A stretch of DNA of 64,000 bases from Inquilinus sp052078665 (lineage in GTDB: Bacteria > Pseudomonadota > Alphaproteobacteria > DSM-16000 > Inquilinaceae): assembly GCF_052078665.1 (NCBI RefSeq), contig NZ_JBQJIK010000040.1, positions 8,661-72,660 on the forward strand, given 5' to 3'. The position numbers were made by a program, and so were the translations under genes. The notes under the pieces are model-generated. The model made no database searches. It was not told where the DNA came from and saw only the letters and a list, made by a program, of their open reading frames with translations. How positions within the stretch are numbered: position 1 is the stretch's first letter; every line of letters starts with the position of its first letter. Below, in pieces: positions 37,123 to 45,877 of this stretch.

Positions 37123-38319
37123 TCACGGGGTGACGATCGCCCGGAACTCGCGCACCAAAGCGGCGGCGAAGTCCGGGTCGTTGATGTGCAGCGGCAGCTC
37201 GATCAGCTGCCGGTCGGCGGTCTGCCGCAGGTCGCGGCGCAGCGCCTGGAACAGGGCCTCGTCCGCGGCGGGATCATGGAACGGCTGGCCGGGCGCGTCG
37301 ATGGCCGAGACGCCGCCGAGCGGCAGCAGGAACCGCACCGGCCCGGGGCAGAGGTTGAGCCGCGCGGCGATCCAGGCGCCGATCGCGGCATTCTCCTCAA
37401 CCGTCGTCCGCATCAGCGTCACCTGGGCGTTGTGGACATGCAGGCGCCGGCCGCGGAATTTTTCCGGCACCGTCTCCATCGCGCCGAAATTCACCATGTC
37501 GGCGGCGCCGGTCGACCCGACATAGGGCAGGCCGGTGCGGGCGATCGCGCCGAAGCGGTCCTCGCTGCAGGCGAAGACGCCGCCGACCAGGAAATCGGCG
37601 ACCTCGGTGGTGGTGGCGTCGATCACGCCGCGCAGGAAGCCGCCCTCCGCCAGCTTCTCCATCGACTGGCCGCCGGTGCCGGTGGCGTGGAACACCAGGC
37701 AGTCATGGTCCTGCTCCAGCAGGCGCCGGATCTCGGTCACGCAGGGCGTGGTCACGCCGAACATGGTCATGCCGATCGCCGGCCGGTCGCCCGCGCCGGA
37801 CGCTTCCCGCCATGTCGCCATGCCGGCCACCGCATGGGCGGCGTTGGCGATCACCCGCCGGCTGATGGCGTTCAGCCCGGCGATGTCGACCACCGAATGC
37901 ATCATGGTGATGTCCGTCGCCCCGACATAGGGCGCGACATTGCCCGAGGCGACGGTCGACACCATCAGCTTCGGCAGCCCGACCGGCAAGGCGCGCAAAG
38001 CCGCCGTGACCAGCGCGGTGTTGCCGGTGCCGCCCAGGCCCAGCACAGCGTCGATGTCGTTCCGCGTCGCCAGGTAGCGCGTCAGCGCGGCCGCCATCGC
38101 CGTCACCGCCACGCCGCGGTCGGTGGCGCCCAGCACCGCGGCGGCGCCGTCCGGATGATGGCCGGCGACCTCGGCCGCCGGCACGTCGGCCTCATCCCCG
38201 CCGCCGCGGGTGCCGACATCGACCAGCTGCGCCGCCACGCCGGCGGCCCGGATGCAGTCGCGGGCATAGGCCAGCTCCGCCGCCTTCGTGTCGCAGGTCC
38301 CGATCACCAGCACCGCCAT
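37123..38319 (-). CDS. UPF0261 / Tm-1-like ATP-binding domain protein
   Basis: A 398-aa protein matching the UPF0261 family, homologous to the ATP-binding N-terminal half of plant Tm-1. It begins AVLVIGTCDTKAAELAYARDC and contains the glycine-rich GLGGTGNTALVT, the segment MVSTVASGNVAPYVGATDI and VFHATGTGGQSMEKL, all hallmarks of the family. GGGGAGG six bases before ATG 38319 fixes the start; an upstream ATG at 38337 lacks this spacing. It is co-transcribed with the PEP-hydrolase-like gene (next start overlaps or lies 18 bases on) and divergent from the GntR regulator. Molecular function is unknown in bacteria. Confidence 0.88.
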   Translation of the reverse strand: MAVLVIGTCDTKAAELAYARDCIRAAGVAAQLVDVGTRGGGDEADVPAAEVAGHHPDGAAAVLGATDRGVAVTAMAAALTRYLATRNDIDAVLGLGGTGNTALVTAALRALPVGLPKLMVSTVASGNVAPYVGATDITMMHSVVDIAGLNAISRRVIANAAHAVAGMATWREASGAGDRPAIGMTMFGVTTPCVTEIRRLLEQDHDCLVFHATGTGGQSMEKLAEGGFLRGVIDATTTEVADFLVGGVFACSEDRFGAIARTGLPYVGSTGAADMVNFGAMETVPEKFRGRRLHVHNAQVTLMRTTVEENAAIGAWIAARLNLCPGPVRFLLPLGGVSAIDAPGQPFHDPAADEALFQALRRDLRQTADRQLIELPLHINDPDFAAALVREFRAIVTP

Positions 38320-38365
38320 GTCTTGCCTCCCCGTCATCCCGGTCGTCTACCGGCTTCGTCAAAAA

Positions 38366-38394
38366 GCATATTGCATATTGTGTATTATTCACAA
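38366..38394. promoter_or_regulatory. AT-rich divergent regulatory region, candidate GntR/FCD operator
   Basis: A sharply AT-rich patch in otherwise GC-rich DNA between the divergent UPF0261 and GntR genes. It holds a tandem GCATATT GCATATT and the inverted repeat TTGTG-TATTATT-CACAA (38378-38394). FCD-type GntR regulators bind short palindromes of this shape; TATTAT-like strings can serve as -10 boxes in both directions. Confidence 0.45.
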
Positions 38395-38413
38395 GCCGGA
38401 TAGGGTTGCCTCC

Positions 38414-39073
38414 ATGAGCGCTGAAAAACACCTCACCCTCCGCGAGCGGATCCGCCACGAGTTGGTCCGCATGATCGTCAGCGGCGAGCTGCCGGCCGGG
38501 GCCGCGATCGACGAGAAGAAGCTGGTCGAACGCTTGTCGACCAGCCGCACCCCGTTCCGCGAGGCGATCGGCACGCTGGAGCGGGAAGGGCTGATCGAGA
38601 TCCGCCCCTATCGCGGCTTCTTCGTGCGCCAGCTGTCGCGCAAGGATGTCGAGGACCTGTACGATCTGCGCGAGACGCTGGAGGCGATGGCCGCCCGGCG
38701 GGCGGTCGAGCGCGCCTCGGACGGCGACATCGACCGGCTGTCCTCGATGCTCGACCGCGCCGTCCAGGCGCTGCGGTCGGACGACATGGCCGCCTATGCC
38801 GCCGAGGACCGGCGCTTCCACGAGTTCATCGCCGAGCTGTCGGACAACCACGCTTTGGTCGACACCCTGTCGCGCCTGGCGCTGCAGATCCAGATGTGCC
38901 GGGTGATCGCCAATCGCAGCCGGGACTTCGCCGAGCGCGCGGCGGACGAGCGCGACCGCATCCTCGGCGCCTTCCGCCAGCGCGATGCCGGCCTCGCCGC
39001 CCGGCTGATGGCCGAGCACATCGCCGATGTCCGCCAGTCGGTGATGGCGCAGCTGATGGCCGAAGCCGGCTGA
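38414..39073 (+). CDS. GntR-family transcriptional regulator, FCD subfamily
   Basis: A 219-aa regulator. The N-terminal winged helix is GntR type (LRERIRHELVRMIVSGELPAG, then LVERLSTSRTPFREAIGTLEREGLIEIRPYRGFFV; residues ~8-70). The all-helical FCD effector domain follows (DLYDLRETLEAMAARRAVE, DRRFHEFIAELSDN with the metal-binding Asp/His pattern). ATG 38414 is used; the frame is open upstream through the promoter. It lies between the Tm-1-like pair (divergent) and a CUT1 transporter (55 bases downstream), and probably controls both. Confidence 0.9.
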   Translation: MSAEKHLTLRERIRHELVRMIVSGELPAGAAIDEKKLVERLSTSRTPFREAIGTLEREGLIEIRPYRGFFVRQLSRKDVEDLYDLRETLEAMAARRAVERASDGDIDRLSSMLDRAVQALRSDDMAAYAAEDRRFHEFIAELSDNHALVDTLSRLALQIQMCRVIANRSRDFAERAADERDRILGAFRQRDAGLAARLMAEHIADVRQSVMAQLMAEAG

Positions 39074-39128
39074 TCACCGGGCCGGCCCGCCAAGAGGCCA
39101 GGCCCGATCAACAAGGGAGGATCTGGGA

Positions 39129-40391
39129 ATGCTGAGACGTCTCGGCCTGTGGCTGGCTGTCGCCGCCACCGCCATCGCCGCCGGCCTCGCGCCGGCCAAG
39201 GCGGAGGTCCTCAAGATCTGGGGGCCGGAGCAGATCACCGACCCGCTGATCGGCGATCTCTGGAACGGCTTGAAGGCCGATTTCGAGAAGGCCAATCCCG
39301 GCGTGACGGTGGAGTTCATGGTGCCGACCGGCACCATCTCGAACGGCGCCGTGCAGGCGGCGATCCAGTCCGATGCCGGGCCCGACCTGGTGCTGACCAA
39401 TTCCGGCGTCGGCCGGGTCGGCATCGTCGCCAAGGCCGGGCTGGTGGTGCCGCTGACCCGCTACTACGACGAGCGCGGCTGGAAGGCGCAGCTGTATCCC
39501 TGGCTGTACGACACGCTGAAGGGGCAGTTCGGCGGCGAGATCTACGAGATCCCGGACGGGCTCGACGTCATCGGCGTGTTCTACCACAAGGACATGTTCG
39601 CCGAGCATGGCTGGACCATACCGGACAGCTACGAGGGCTTCCTGGCCCTGCTCGGAGAGATCAAGAAAGCCGGCATCCAGCCGCTGACCGTCGGCCCGCG
39701 CAACAACGCCAATGGCGGCCATCTGTTCGGCAACCTGTTGCAGGTGACGGCCGGGCGGCAGGTCGTCGGCGAGGTGCTGGCGGGCAAGCGGCCCTGGACC
39801 GACCCGGCCATGGTCAAGGGCGCGCAGCGCCTGGTCGACCTGGTCGCCGCCGACTATGTCCAGCCGCAGATGGTCGGGCTCGACCTCGACGCCGCCGCCC
39901 GGCTCTGGTTCACCAAGCGCGCGGCGATGATGGTGGCCGGGCCCTGGTTCACCAACAACGCCCGCAAGGCCGGCTTCGACATGGCCAATGCCGGCTATGC
40001 GACGATGCCGTCCGACCTCGCCGGCGAATCCCTCGCCACCGGCGGCGTGGGCTGGAGCTGGATGCTGCCGAAGACCTCGCGCCACCCCGACCTCGCCCTG
40101 AAATGGCTCGACTACATCCTGTCGGATGCGGTGATGACCCGGCGGGCCTCGCATGCCAGCAGCTGGATGGTCTATCCGCGGGCCCTGGCCGGACTGACGC
40201 CGACCCAGCCGGTGCTGGCCAGCGTCTTCGCCGCGGCAGACAAGGGCGTCGGCTACAACCCCAGCGTCTACATGCCCGGCAACGTGCTCGAGGCCTACAT
40301 GCAGGTCATCCAGGGCCTGATCGGCGGCCAGATCGGGGCCGAGGCGGGCATGGCGCAGATCGACGGCCAGATGCAGCAGGCGGCGAAGTGA
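39129..40391 (+). CDS. Carbohydrate ABC transporter substrate-binding protein (family 1)
   Basis: A 420-aa periplasmic sugar-binding protein with a Sec signal peptide (LRRLGLWLAVAATAIAAGL, cleavage near AKAEV). The family 1 fold is seen in EVLKIWGPEQITDPLIGDLWNG, AAMMVAGPWFTNN and the GGVGWSWMLPKTSRHPDLA block. GGGAGGATC before the ATG is a good ribosome binding site. It overlaps the first permease gene by GTGA. The sugar is unknown. Confidence 0.92.
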   Translation: MLRRLGLWLAVAATAIAAGLAPAKAEVLKIWGPEQITDPLIGDLWNGLKADFEKANPGVTVEFMVPTGTISNGAVQAAIQSDAGPDLVLTNSGVGRVGIVAKAGLVVPLTRYYDERGWKAQLYPWLYDTLKGQFGGEIYEIPDGLDVIGVFYHKDMFAEHGWTIPDSYEGFLALLGEIKKAGIQPLTVGPRNNANGGHLFGNLLQVTAGRQVVGEVLAGKRPWTDPAMVKGAQRLVDLVAADYVQPQMVGLDLDAAARLWFTKRAAMMVAGPWFTNNARKAGFDMANAGYATMPSDLAGESLATGGVGWSWMLPKTSRHPDLALKWLDYILSDAVMTRRASHASSWMVYPRALAGLTPTQPVLASVFAAADKGVGYNPSVYMPGNVLEAYMQVIQGLIGGQIGAEAGMAQIDGQMQQAAK

Positions 40392-41329
40392 CGGTGCTGC
40401 CGGACAGCGCGGCGCGGCGGGTGCGGGGCGGGCGGCGGTTTCTGACCAAGACCGCCCGGCCGGGCGGGGAGGGGCTGCGGGCCGCCATCCCATTCCTGCT
40501 GCCGGCGGTCGGCCTCTACGCCCTGTTCACCCTGCTGCCGATCGCGGAGACGCTGCGCCTCAGCGTCACCGCGTCCGACACCGGCGCCGGCGCGGCGGCG
40601 GGCGGAGGCCTGCAGAACTACGCCCGGCTGGCCGGCGACCCGATCTTCTGGCAGGCGCTGCGCCAGACCGTGGTCTGGCTGCTGCTGCACCTGGTCTTCG
40701 CCGGCGGGCTCGGCTTCGCCCTGGCGCTCGCGATCTCTGGGCTCAGGGTCGGGCGGATCTTCTACCGCTGCGCCTTCTTCCTGCCGCATGTGGTGTCGCT
40801 GGCGGTGGTCGGCGTGATCTGGAGCAAGATCTACGACCCCTATTTCGGGCTGATCAACGGTGCCTTCTACACCCTCGGCCTCGACAGCCTGGCCCGGGGC
40901 TGGCTGTCGGAGCCGTTCCTGGTGCTGTTCTCGATCAACATCGCCAGCAGCTGGCAGGGTTTCGGCCTGTACATGCTGCTGTTCATCGCCGGGCTGCAGG
41001 GCATCGACCGCACCCTGTACGACGCGGCGGAGGTCGACGGCGCCACCGCCTTCCAGAAGCTGCGCCACGTCACCATCCCGGGGCTGCGCGAGGTCATGAC
41101 CTTCGTCGCCTCGCTGGCCCTGATCAACGGGCTGAAGGGCTTCGCCACGATCTGGGTGATGACGCAGGGCGGGCCGTTCTACCGCAGCGAGCTCCTGACC
41201 ACCTACATCTACAAGCTGGCCTTCCAGCTGCAGGACCACGGCCGTGCCGCGGCGCTCTGCGTCGTGCTCAGCCTGATGGCGATCGCCATCACCGTCGGCT
41301 TCAACCGCTGGCGGGAGCGGGTGCGATGA
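40388..41329 (+). CDS. Sugar ABC transporter permease, MalF/UgpA type
   Basis: A 313-aa inner-membrane protein with about six hydrophobic segments, beginning at a GTG that overlaps the binding-protein stop (GTGA). The coupling loop AAEVDGATAFQKLRHVTIPG and the IPFLLPAVGLYALFTLLPI first segment are typical of CUT1 permeases. It pairs with the following gene. A downstream GTG at 40394 could also serve as start. Confidence 0.9.
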   Translation: MTVLPDSAARRVRGGRRFLTKTARPGGEGLRAAIPFLLPAVGLYALFTLLPIAETLRLSVTASDTGAGAAAGGGLQNYARLAGDPIFWQALRQTVVWLLLHLVFAGGLGFALALAISGLRVGRIFYRCAFFLPHVVSLAVVGVIWSKIYDPYFGLINGAFYTLGLDSLARGWLSEPFLVLFSINIASSWQGFGLYMLLFIAGLQGIDRTLYDAAEVDGATAFQKLRHVTIPGLREVMTFVASLALINGLKGFATIWVMTQGGPFYRSELLTTYIYKLAFQLQDHGRAAALCVVLSLMAIAITVGFNRWRERVR

Positions 41330-42156
41330 GCGCGCGCCGCCGCTCCGACCGCTGGCGGGCGCTCGGCCTGCTGCCGCCGCTCGCCTTCCTGCTGGGGCCG
41401 TTCCTGTGGCTGCTCGCCTCCAGCCTGAAGACCGAGGCCGAGATCGCCACCGCCGATCCCTTCGCCGCGCCGGACCGGCTGATGTGGGTCAACTATGTCG
41501 ACGCCTGGCAGATCGGGTCGTTCGGCGAGCTGATCCTGAACAGCCTGGCCAATGTCGCGGCGGTGGTGGTGCTGATGATCCTGGTCTGCGCCCCGGCCGG
41601 CTACGCCTTCGCCAAGATGCGCTTCCGCGGCAGCGAGGCGCTGTTCTATCTGCTGATCCTCGGCCTGACCGTGCCGATCCAGGCGATCGTCATCCCGTTG
41701 TACCAGCTGCTCTCCGGCCTCGGGCTGCTCGACAGCCTGACCGGCATCACCCTGGCCCAGGTCGGCAACGGCATCCCCTTCGGCGTCTTCCTGATGCGCA
41801 ACTTCTTCCGCAACGTGCCGCATGAGCTCCTGGAGGCGGCACGGGTCGACGGCTGCGGCCACGGCCGCATCCTGCTGCGGATCTTCCTGCCGATCTCGGC
41901 CCCCGCGGTGCTGGCCCTGGTGGTGATCAGCGCCCTGGGCACCTGGAACGACTTCTTCCTGCCGCTGGTGGTGCTGATCTCGCCCGAGGTGCAGACCCTG
42001 CCGCTCGGCCTGGTGCGCTTCGCCGGGACCTATTCGACCGATCACCGCCTGGTCTTCGCCGGCACGGTGATCTCCTTCCTGCCGATCGTGCTCCTCTACA
42101 TCGCCACCCAGCGCCGCTTCACCGAAGGCCTGACCCAGGGTGCCCTCAAGGGATGA
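41326..42156 (+). CDS. Sugar ABC transporter permease, MalG/UgpE type
   Basis: A 276-aa CUT1 permease, coupled by ATGA to the MalF-type gene. Visible are FLLGPFLWLLASSLKTEAEIA, a KMRFRGSEALFYL segment, the coupling loop AARVDGCGHGRILLRIFLP and the ending RRFTEGLTQGALKG characteristic of MalG-type proteins. No ATP-binding protein gene is found in the module, so the ATPase must come from another locus. Confidence 0.92.
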   Translation: MSARRRSDRWRALGLLPPLAFLLGPFLWLLASSLKTEAEIATADPFAAPDRLMWVNYVDAWQIGSFGELILNSLANVAAVVVLMILVCAPAGYAFAKMRFRGSEALFYLLILGLTVPIQAIVIPLYQLLSGLGLLDSLTGITLAQVGNGIPFGVFLMRNFFRNVPHELLEAARVDGCGHGRILLRIFLPISAPAVLALVVISALGTWNDFFLPLVVLISPEVQTLPLGLVRFAGTYSTDHRLVFAGTVISFLPIVLLYIATQRRFTEGLTQGALKG

Positions 42157-42160
42157 CCGC

Positions 42161-43237
42161 ATGACCAGCATCACCTACAACTTCGAGTATGAGCGGCGCC
42201 TCAAGGCCTGCTTCATCGGCGCCGGCGGCCATTCCTACCGCAACATCTACCCATCGCTGCGCTACGCCCCGGTCGAGCTGGCGGCGGTCTGCGACGTCGA
42301 TGGCGGCCGAGCGGCCGATTACGCCCAGCTGTTCGGGGCCGGCCGCAGCTACACCGACCACCGCGAGATGCTGGCGGCCGAGACGCCGGAGGTGGTGTTC
42401 ATCGTCACCGGCTACCACCCGGACGGGCGGGTCCAGGCGACCGATCTGGCCCAGGACGTGCTGGCCGCCGGCGCCCATGTCTGGATGGAGAAGCCGACGG
42501 CGGCCAGCCTGGCCGAGGTGCGCGACCTGGAGGCGGCCAGCCGCCAGCACGGCCGCTTCGTCATGACCGGGCTGAAGAAAATCTTCTTCCCGACCATCGA
42601 GAAGCTGAAATCGATCATCGACAGCCCGGAGTTCGGCCGCGTCTCCTCGATAGCCGTCCGCTACCCGCAGGCGCTGCCGCCGCCGGAGCGCCGGGGCGAC
42701 CTGGTGGCGATGCAGAGCTTCCTCGACCACATCTACCACCCGGCCGCGATCCTGCTGCACCTGATGGGGCCGGTCGACCGGATGAGCTATGAGTGGGAGC
42801 CGGCGAACGGTGCCGCCGTGGTGTCGCTGCGGTTCAAGAGCGGCGCCATCGGCAGCCTGCATTTCGCCGCCGGCCAGTCCGGCACCAGCCCGCTGGAGCG
42901 GGTCGAAGTCATCGGCAACCGCGCCAATGCCGTGGTCGAGAACGGCGTCCGGCTGACCTACTACCGGCGGGCGGCGCTGCCCGCCTACGGCCGCGCCGCC
43001 TCCTTCATCCAAGGCGACCACGAGGCCCCGATCCTGTGGGAGCCGGAATGCTCGCTGGGCCAGCTCTACAACAACAACCTGTTCTATCTCGGCTATGTGC
43101 CCGAGATCCTGCATTTCTGCGACAGCGCCCTGGCCGGCACGCCGCCCACCAAGGGCACGCTGCAGGACGCCGCCCAGATCATGGCCCTGTTCGAGGCCTT
43201 CCAGCGCACGCCGGCGGGCGTGACCGTCAGCCTCTGA
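42161..43237 (+). CDS. Gfo/Idh/MocA-family oxidoreductase
   Basis: A 358-aa NAD(P)-dependent sugar oxidoreductase. It has a Rossmann segment CFIGAGGHSYRNIYPSL, the EKP motif (WMEKPTAAS, residues ~108-116) and a C-terminal domain with SFLDHIYHPAAILLHLMG carrying the conserved His. The glycine pattern GAGGH differs from the usual GxGxxG. It starts 4 bases after the permease stop and belongs to the same operon. Confidence 0.88.
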   Translation: MTSITYNFEYERRLKACFIGAGGHSYRNIYPSLRYAPVELAAVCDVDGGRAADYAQLFGAGRSYTDHREMLAAETPEVVFIVTGYHPDGRVQATDLAQDVLAAGAHVWMEKPTAASLAEVRDLEAASRQHGRFVMTGLKKIFFPTIEKLKSIIDSPEFGRVSSIAVRYPQALPPPERRGDLVAMQSFLDHIYHPAAILLHLMGPVDRMSYEWEPANGAAVVSLRFKSGAIGSLHFAAGQSGTSPLERVEVIGNRANAVVENGVRLTYYRRAALPAYGRAASFIQGDHEAPILWEPECSLGQLYNNNLFYLGYVPEILHFCDSALAGTPPTKGTLQDAAQIMALFEAFQRTPAGVTVSL

Positions 43238-43260
43238 TCCCGATCCCGGAGTACGACCCC

Positions 43261-43641
43261 ATGACCACCCATCCCTGCGTGGCCGACGCCGCCCGCCGTG
43301 AGACCGCGATCCTCGACTGGGGCCGGCTCGACTGGCTGGTGACCGGAGCCGCCATGCCCGGCGCCGAGCTGACCTTCGGCCTGGTGACGATCAAGCCGGG
43401 CGAGCGCAACCCGCTGCACTCGCACCCGAATTGCGAGGAGGTGCTGTACGTAGTCTCCGGCCGCTGCGAGCACCGGCTGGGCGACGAGATCCTGGCGCTG
43501 GAGCCCGGCTCCGCCATCCGCATCCCACGCGGCGTGCCGCACTGGGCGCGCTGTGTCGGCGACGAGCCGCTGCAGGCGATCATCGCCTTCTCCTCCGGCG
43601 ACCGGCGGGCCGACATGCACGAGGAGCAGGGGGTGGCCTGA
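43261..43641 (+). CDS. Cupin-domain protein
   Basis: A 126-aa single-domain cupin. Motif 1 is GERNPLHSHPNCEEVLYVVSG with the metal-ligand pattern HxH..E, and motif 2 is PRGVPHWARCVG. Small cupins in sugar operons are often isomerases, epimerases or mutarotase-like enzymes. Last gene of module e; its stop is one base from the stop of the convergent LacI gene. Confidence 0.85.
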   Translation: MTTHPCVADAARRETAILDWGRLDWLVTGAAMPGAELTFGLVTIKPGERNPLHSHPNCEEVLYVVSGRCEHRLGDEILALEPGSAIRIPRGVPHWARCVGDEPLQAIIAFSSGDRRADMHEEQGVA

Positions 43642-43642
43642 A

Positions 43643-44677
43643 TCAGGAGCGCCGGGTCAGGAAGCGCGAGGATTCCCGGACCACGATGTTGACCGGGACG
43701 GCGACGTCCTTCGGCTCGGCCCGGTCCTCCTCCATCAGGTGGACCAGCTCGGACACCGCGATCTCGGCGCGGTCGCGCACGCGGATGTCGATCGTGGTCA
43801 GCGACGGGATGCTGTAGGCGCCGTCCAGCATGTTGTCGACGCTGACCAGGATCATGTCGCCCGGCACCTTCACGCCGCGTTCGTGCAGCAGGCGCAGCGC
43901 CCCGATGGCGGCGTTGTCGCTGGCCACGAACAGGCCGTCGATGCCGTCGTTGCGGGCCAGCACGGCGCCCATCGCGGCGTAGCCGCCGTCGAAGGTCCAG
44001 CTGTTCGCCGCCTCGGTCAGGATGCCGTCACGCGGCGGGCCCAGTGCGGCGATGGCATCCAGGAACGCCTTCTGCCGCGCGGTGCTGACGGTGGCGTCCT
44101 GGGGCCCGGCGATCATGGCGATGCTGCGGGCGCCGGCGCTGACCAGGTGGGTCGCGGCCAGCCGGCCGACCTGGCCCTCGTCGACCAGCACGTAGAAGCC
44201 GCGCCGGCGCCGCAGGTCGATGCAGAACGACCCGCGGCCGTGATGCTGAGGGTCGGGGATGCCCAGCTGCTCCAGGATCGCGGTGTAGGTCTCGCCATGC
44301 GGGCTGTAGAAGATCACGCCGTCGACCTGGCCCTCGACGATCAGCCGGGTGCAGTGCTGCCGCACCGCCGATCCGCCCTCCGAGGCGGTGACGATGGCGT
44401 TGTAGCCGAAGCCGGCCAGGGCGCGATGCGCCGCCGACAGCCATTCCGGGATGATCGGCCAGTCGAGATGGTTCAGCACCAGCGCGATGGTGCCGGTCTG
44501 GCGCCCCCCCGCGCGGCCGCGATCGGCGACATTGACCTGCAGCGCCTCGGCCGCCGCCTCGACCCGCCGGCGCATCTCCTCGCTCACCGGGCCGCGGCCG
44601 GTGATCACCCGCGACACGGTCGCGGTGGAGACGCCGGCGGCCTGGGCGATGTCGAAAAGCGTGACGCGGTCGGTCAT
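43643..44677 (-). CDS. LacI-family transcriptional regulator
   Basis: A 344-aa repressor with HTH VTLFDIAQAAGVSTATVSRVITGRGPVS (residues ~5-32), followed by a periplasmic-binding-like effector domain (TGTIALVLNHLDWPIIPEW; GLFVASDNAAIGALRLLHERGVKVPGDMILVSVDN). It is divergent from the isomerase/oxidoreductase/transporter genes of module f. Two palindromes between them (44746-44760 and 44851-44860) are plausible operators. Confidence 0.9.
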   Translation of the reverse strand: MTDRVTLFDIAQAAGVSTATVSRVITGRGPVSEEMRRRVEAAAEALQVNVADRGRAGGRQTGTIALVLNHLDWPIIPEWLSAAHRALAGFGYNAIVTASEGGSAVRQHCTRLIVEGQVDGVIFYSPHGETYTAILEQLGIPDPQHHGRGSFCIDLRRRRGFYVLVDEGQVGRLAATHLVSAGARSIAMIAGPQDATVSTARQKAFLDAIAALGPPRDGILTEAANSWTFDGGYAAMGAVLARNDGIDGLFVASDNAAIGALRLLHERGVKVPGDMILVSVDNMLDGAYSIPSLTTIDIRVRDRAEIAVSELVHLMEEDRAEPKDVAVPVNIVVRESSRFLTRRS

Positions 44678-44745
44678 TCCTGATCCCCGGCTCGGGCGGG
44701 AGCCTGCCGCACCAGATCACGGAAGCCCCTGTTCCTGCAAGATCT

Positions 44746-44760
44746 CTGCAACGATTGCAG
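44746..44760. promoter_or_regulatory. Perfect LacI-type palindrome
   Basis: CTGCAA-CGA-TTGCAG is a perfect 6-3-6 inverted repeat between the divergent LacI and isomerase genes. The half-site TTGCAG/CTGCAA occurs at least three more times nearby (about 44735, 44841 and 44861), suggesting several repressor-binding positions. Confidence 0.6.
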
Positions 44761-44850
44761 CGTCACGTTTCACAGAAAGCCGCAGCCACACGAGAATCCG
44801 GTTGACGGCCGGTCGGAGTCGCGGCAGCGTTGTGAAAATCTTGCAGTTCG

Positions 44851-44860
44851 TTTCATGAAA
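44851..44860. promoter_or_regulatory. Palindrome TTTCATGAAA upstream of the isomerase gene
   Basis: A perfect 10-bp palindrome flanked by TTGCAG half-sites (44841 and 44861), 40 bases before the start of the isomerase gene; possibly part of the same operator array. Confidence 0.35.
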
Positions 44861-44899
44861 TTGCAGCGCCGGCCACAGCGGGCGTCGGAAGGGGAGGGC

Positions 44900-45850
44900 A
44901 TGATGAAGCTCGGCCTGTACAGCGTGTCCTATGCCGGCATCTGGTACCGCGGCGAGGCGCTGTCGCTGCCCGATCTGATCCGCAAGGCACGGCAGCTCGG
45001 CTTCGCCGGCATCGAGCTCGACGGCAAGCGGCCGCACGGCAACCCGATGGACCTCGACGCCGCGGCGCGGCAGGAGATCCGGCGGGTCGCGGCGGGCGAG
45101 GGGATCGAGATCGCCGCCGTCGCGTCCAACAACGACTTCACCACCCCGGTGCCGGACCATCTCGAGCCGCAGATCCTGATGGTGCGCGAGCAGATCCGCC
45201 TGACCGCCGATCTCGGCTCGAAGCTGCTGCGCGTGTTCCTGGCCTGGCCCGGCGTCACCTATCGCGCCGACGGGCTGGCCCATTACGACGTGGCGCGGCG
45301 GCGCTGGGAGGAGATCTGGCGCGACACCACGCGGCTGGAGATCTGGGAAAGCGCCCGTGCCGCCTTCCGCGAACTCGCCCGCTTCGCCGAGACCGAGGGC
45401 GTGGTGCTGGCGCTGCAGAATCACGGGCCGGTGATCCGCCACCACCAGGACGTGATCGACATGGTGCGCGAGGTCGGCTCGCCGGCCTTCCGCGCCTGCC
45501 TCGACGCGCCGCTGATGACCCGGCAGGACGACGACTACATGCGCCAGGCCTGCCTGGCCGGCCGCGGCCTGCAGGTGCATTCGCACGCCTCGGGCGAGTT
45601 CAAGCGCGACGCCAAGGGCCGGGTGGTGCAGGTCCCGTACCGCTTCGGCGAGGACGTGCCGAACTATCCGGCCTTCGTCCGGGCGATGAAAGAGATCGGC
45701 TATGACGGCTATGTCTGCTTCGAATACTGCCACCTGGCGCTGAACGAGCGGAACGAGATCCAGGGCCGCGACTTCGTCGACTCCCAGGCCGCCCTGTTCC
45801 TGGAATATTTCGGCGAGCTGCTGCGCCAGGCCGAGCGCGCCGCCGCCTGA
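44900..45850 (+). CDS. Sugar phosphate isomerase/epimerase (AP-endonuclease 2-like TIM barrel)
   Basis: A 316-aa TIM-barrel enzyme of the xylose isomerase-like family. Metal-ligand regions are VVLALQNHGPV, FRACLDAPLM, LQVHSHASGEFK and the final VCFEYCHL. The family includes inosose isomerases and sugar epimerases. ATG 44900 (MMKLGLYSVSYAGIWYRG) follows a GGAAGGGGAGGG ribosome binding site; the frame upstream to 44855 would run through the operator region. First gene of module f. Confidence 0.88.
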   Translation: MMKLGLYSVSYAGIWYRGEALSLPDLIRKARQLGFAGIELDGKRPHGNPMDLDAAARQEIRRVAAGEGIEIAAVASNNDFTTPVPDHLEPQILMVREQIRLTADLGSKLLRVFLAWPGVTYRADGLAHYDVARRRWEEIWRDTTRLEIWESARAAFRELARFAETEGVVLALQNHGPVIRHHQDVIDMVREVGSPAFRACLDAPLMTRQDDDYMRQACLAGRGLQVHSHASGEFKRDAKGRVVQVPYRFGEDVPNYPAFVRAMKEIGYDGYVCFEYCHLALNERNEIQGRDFVDSQAALFLEYFGELLRQAERAAA

Positions 45851-45877
45851 TCCTGTGCTGTCGAACGGAGGGGTGAA

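Noticed and set aside
38366..38394. AT-rich patch considered as a replication origin or attachment site
   Set aside because: Too short, no DnaA-box cluster, no integrase; it fits a divergent promoter/operator.
40388..41329. Start of the MalF-type gene far upstream in the binding-protein gene
   Set aside because: The long frame is a shadow of the binding-protein gene; the GTGA overlap at 40388 gives the normal permease length.
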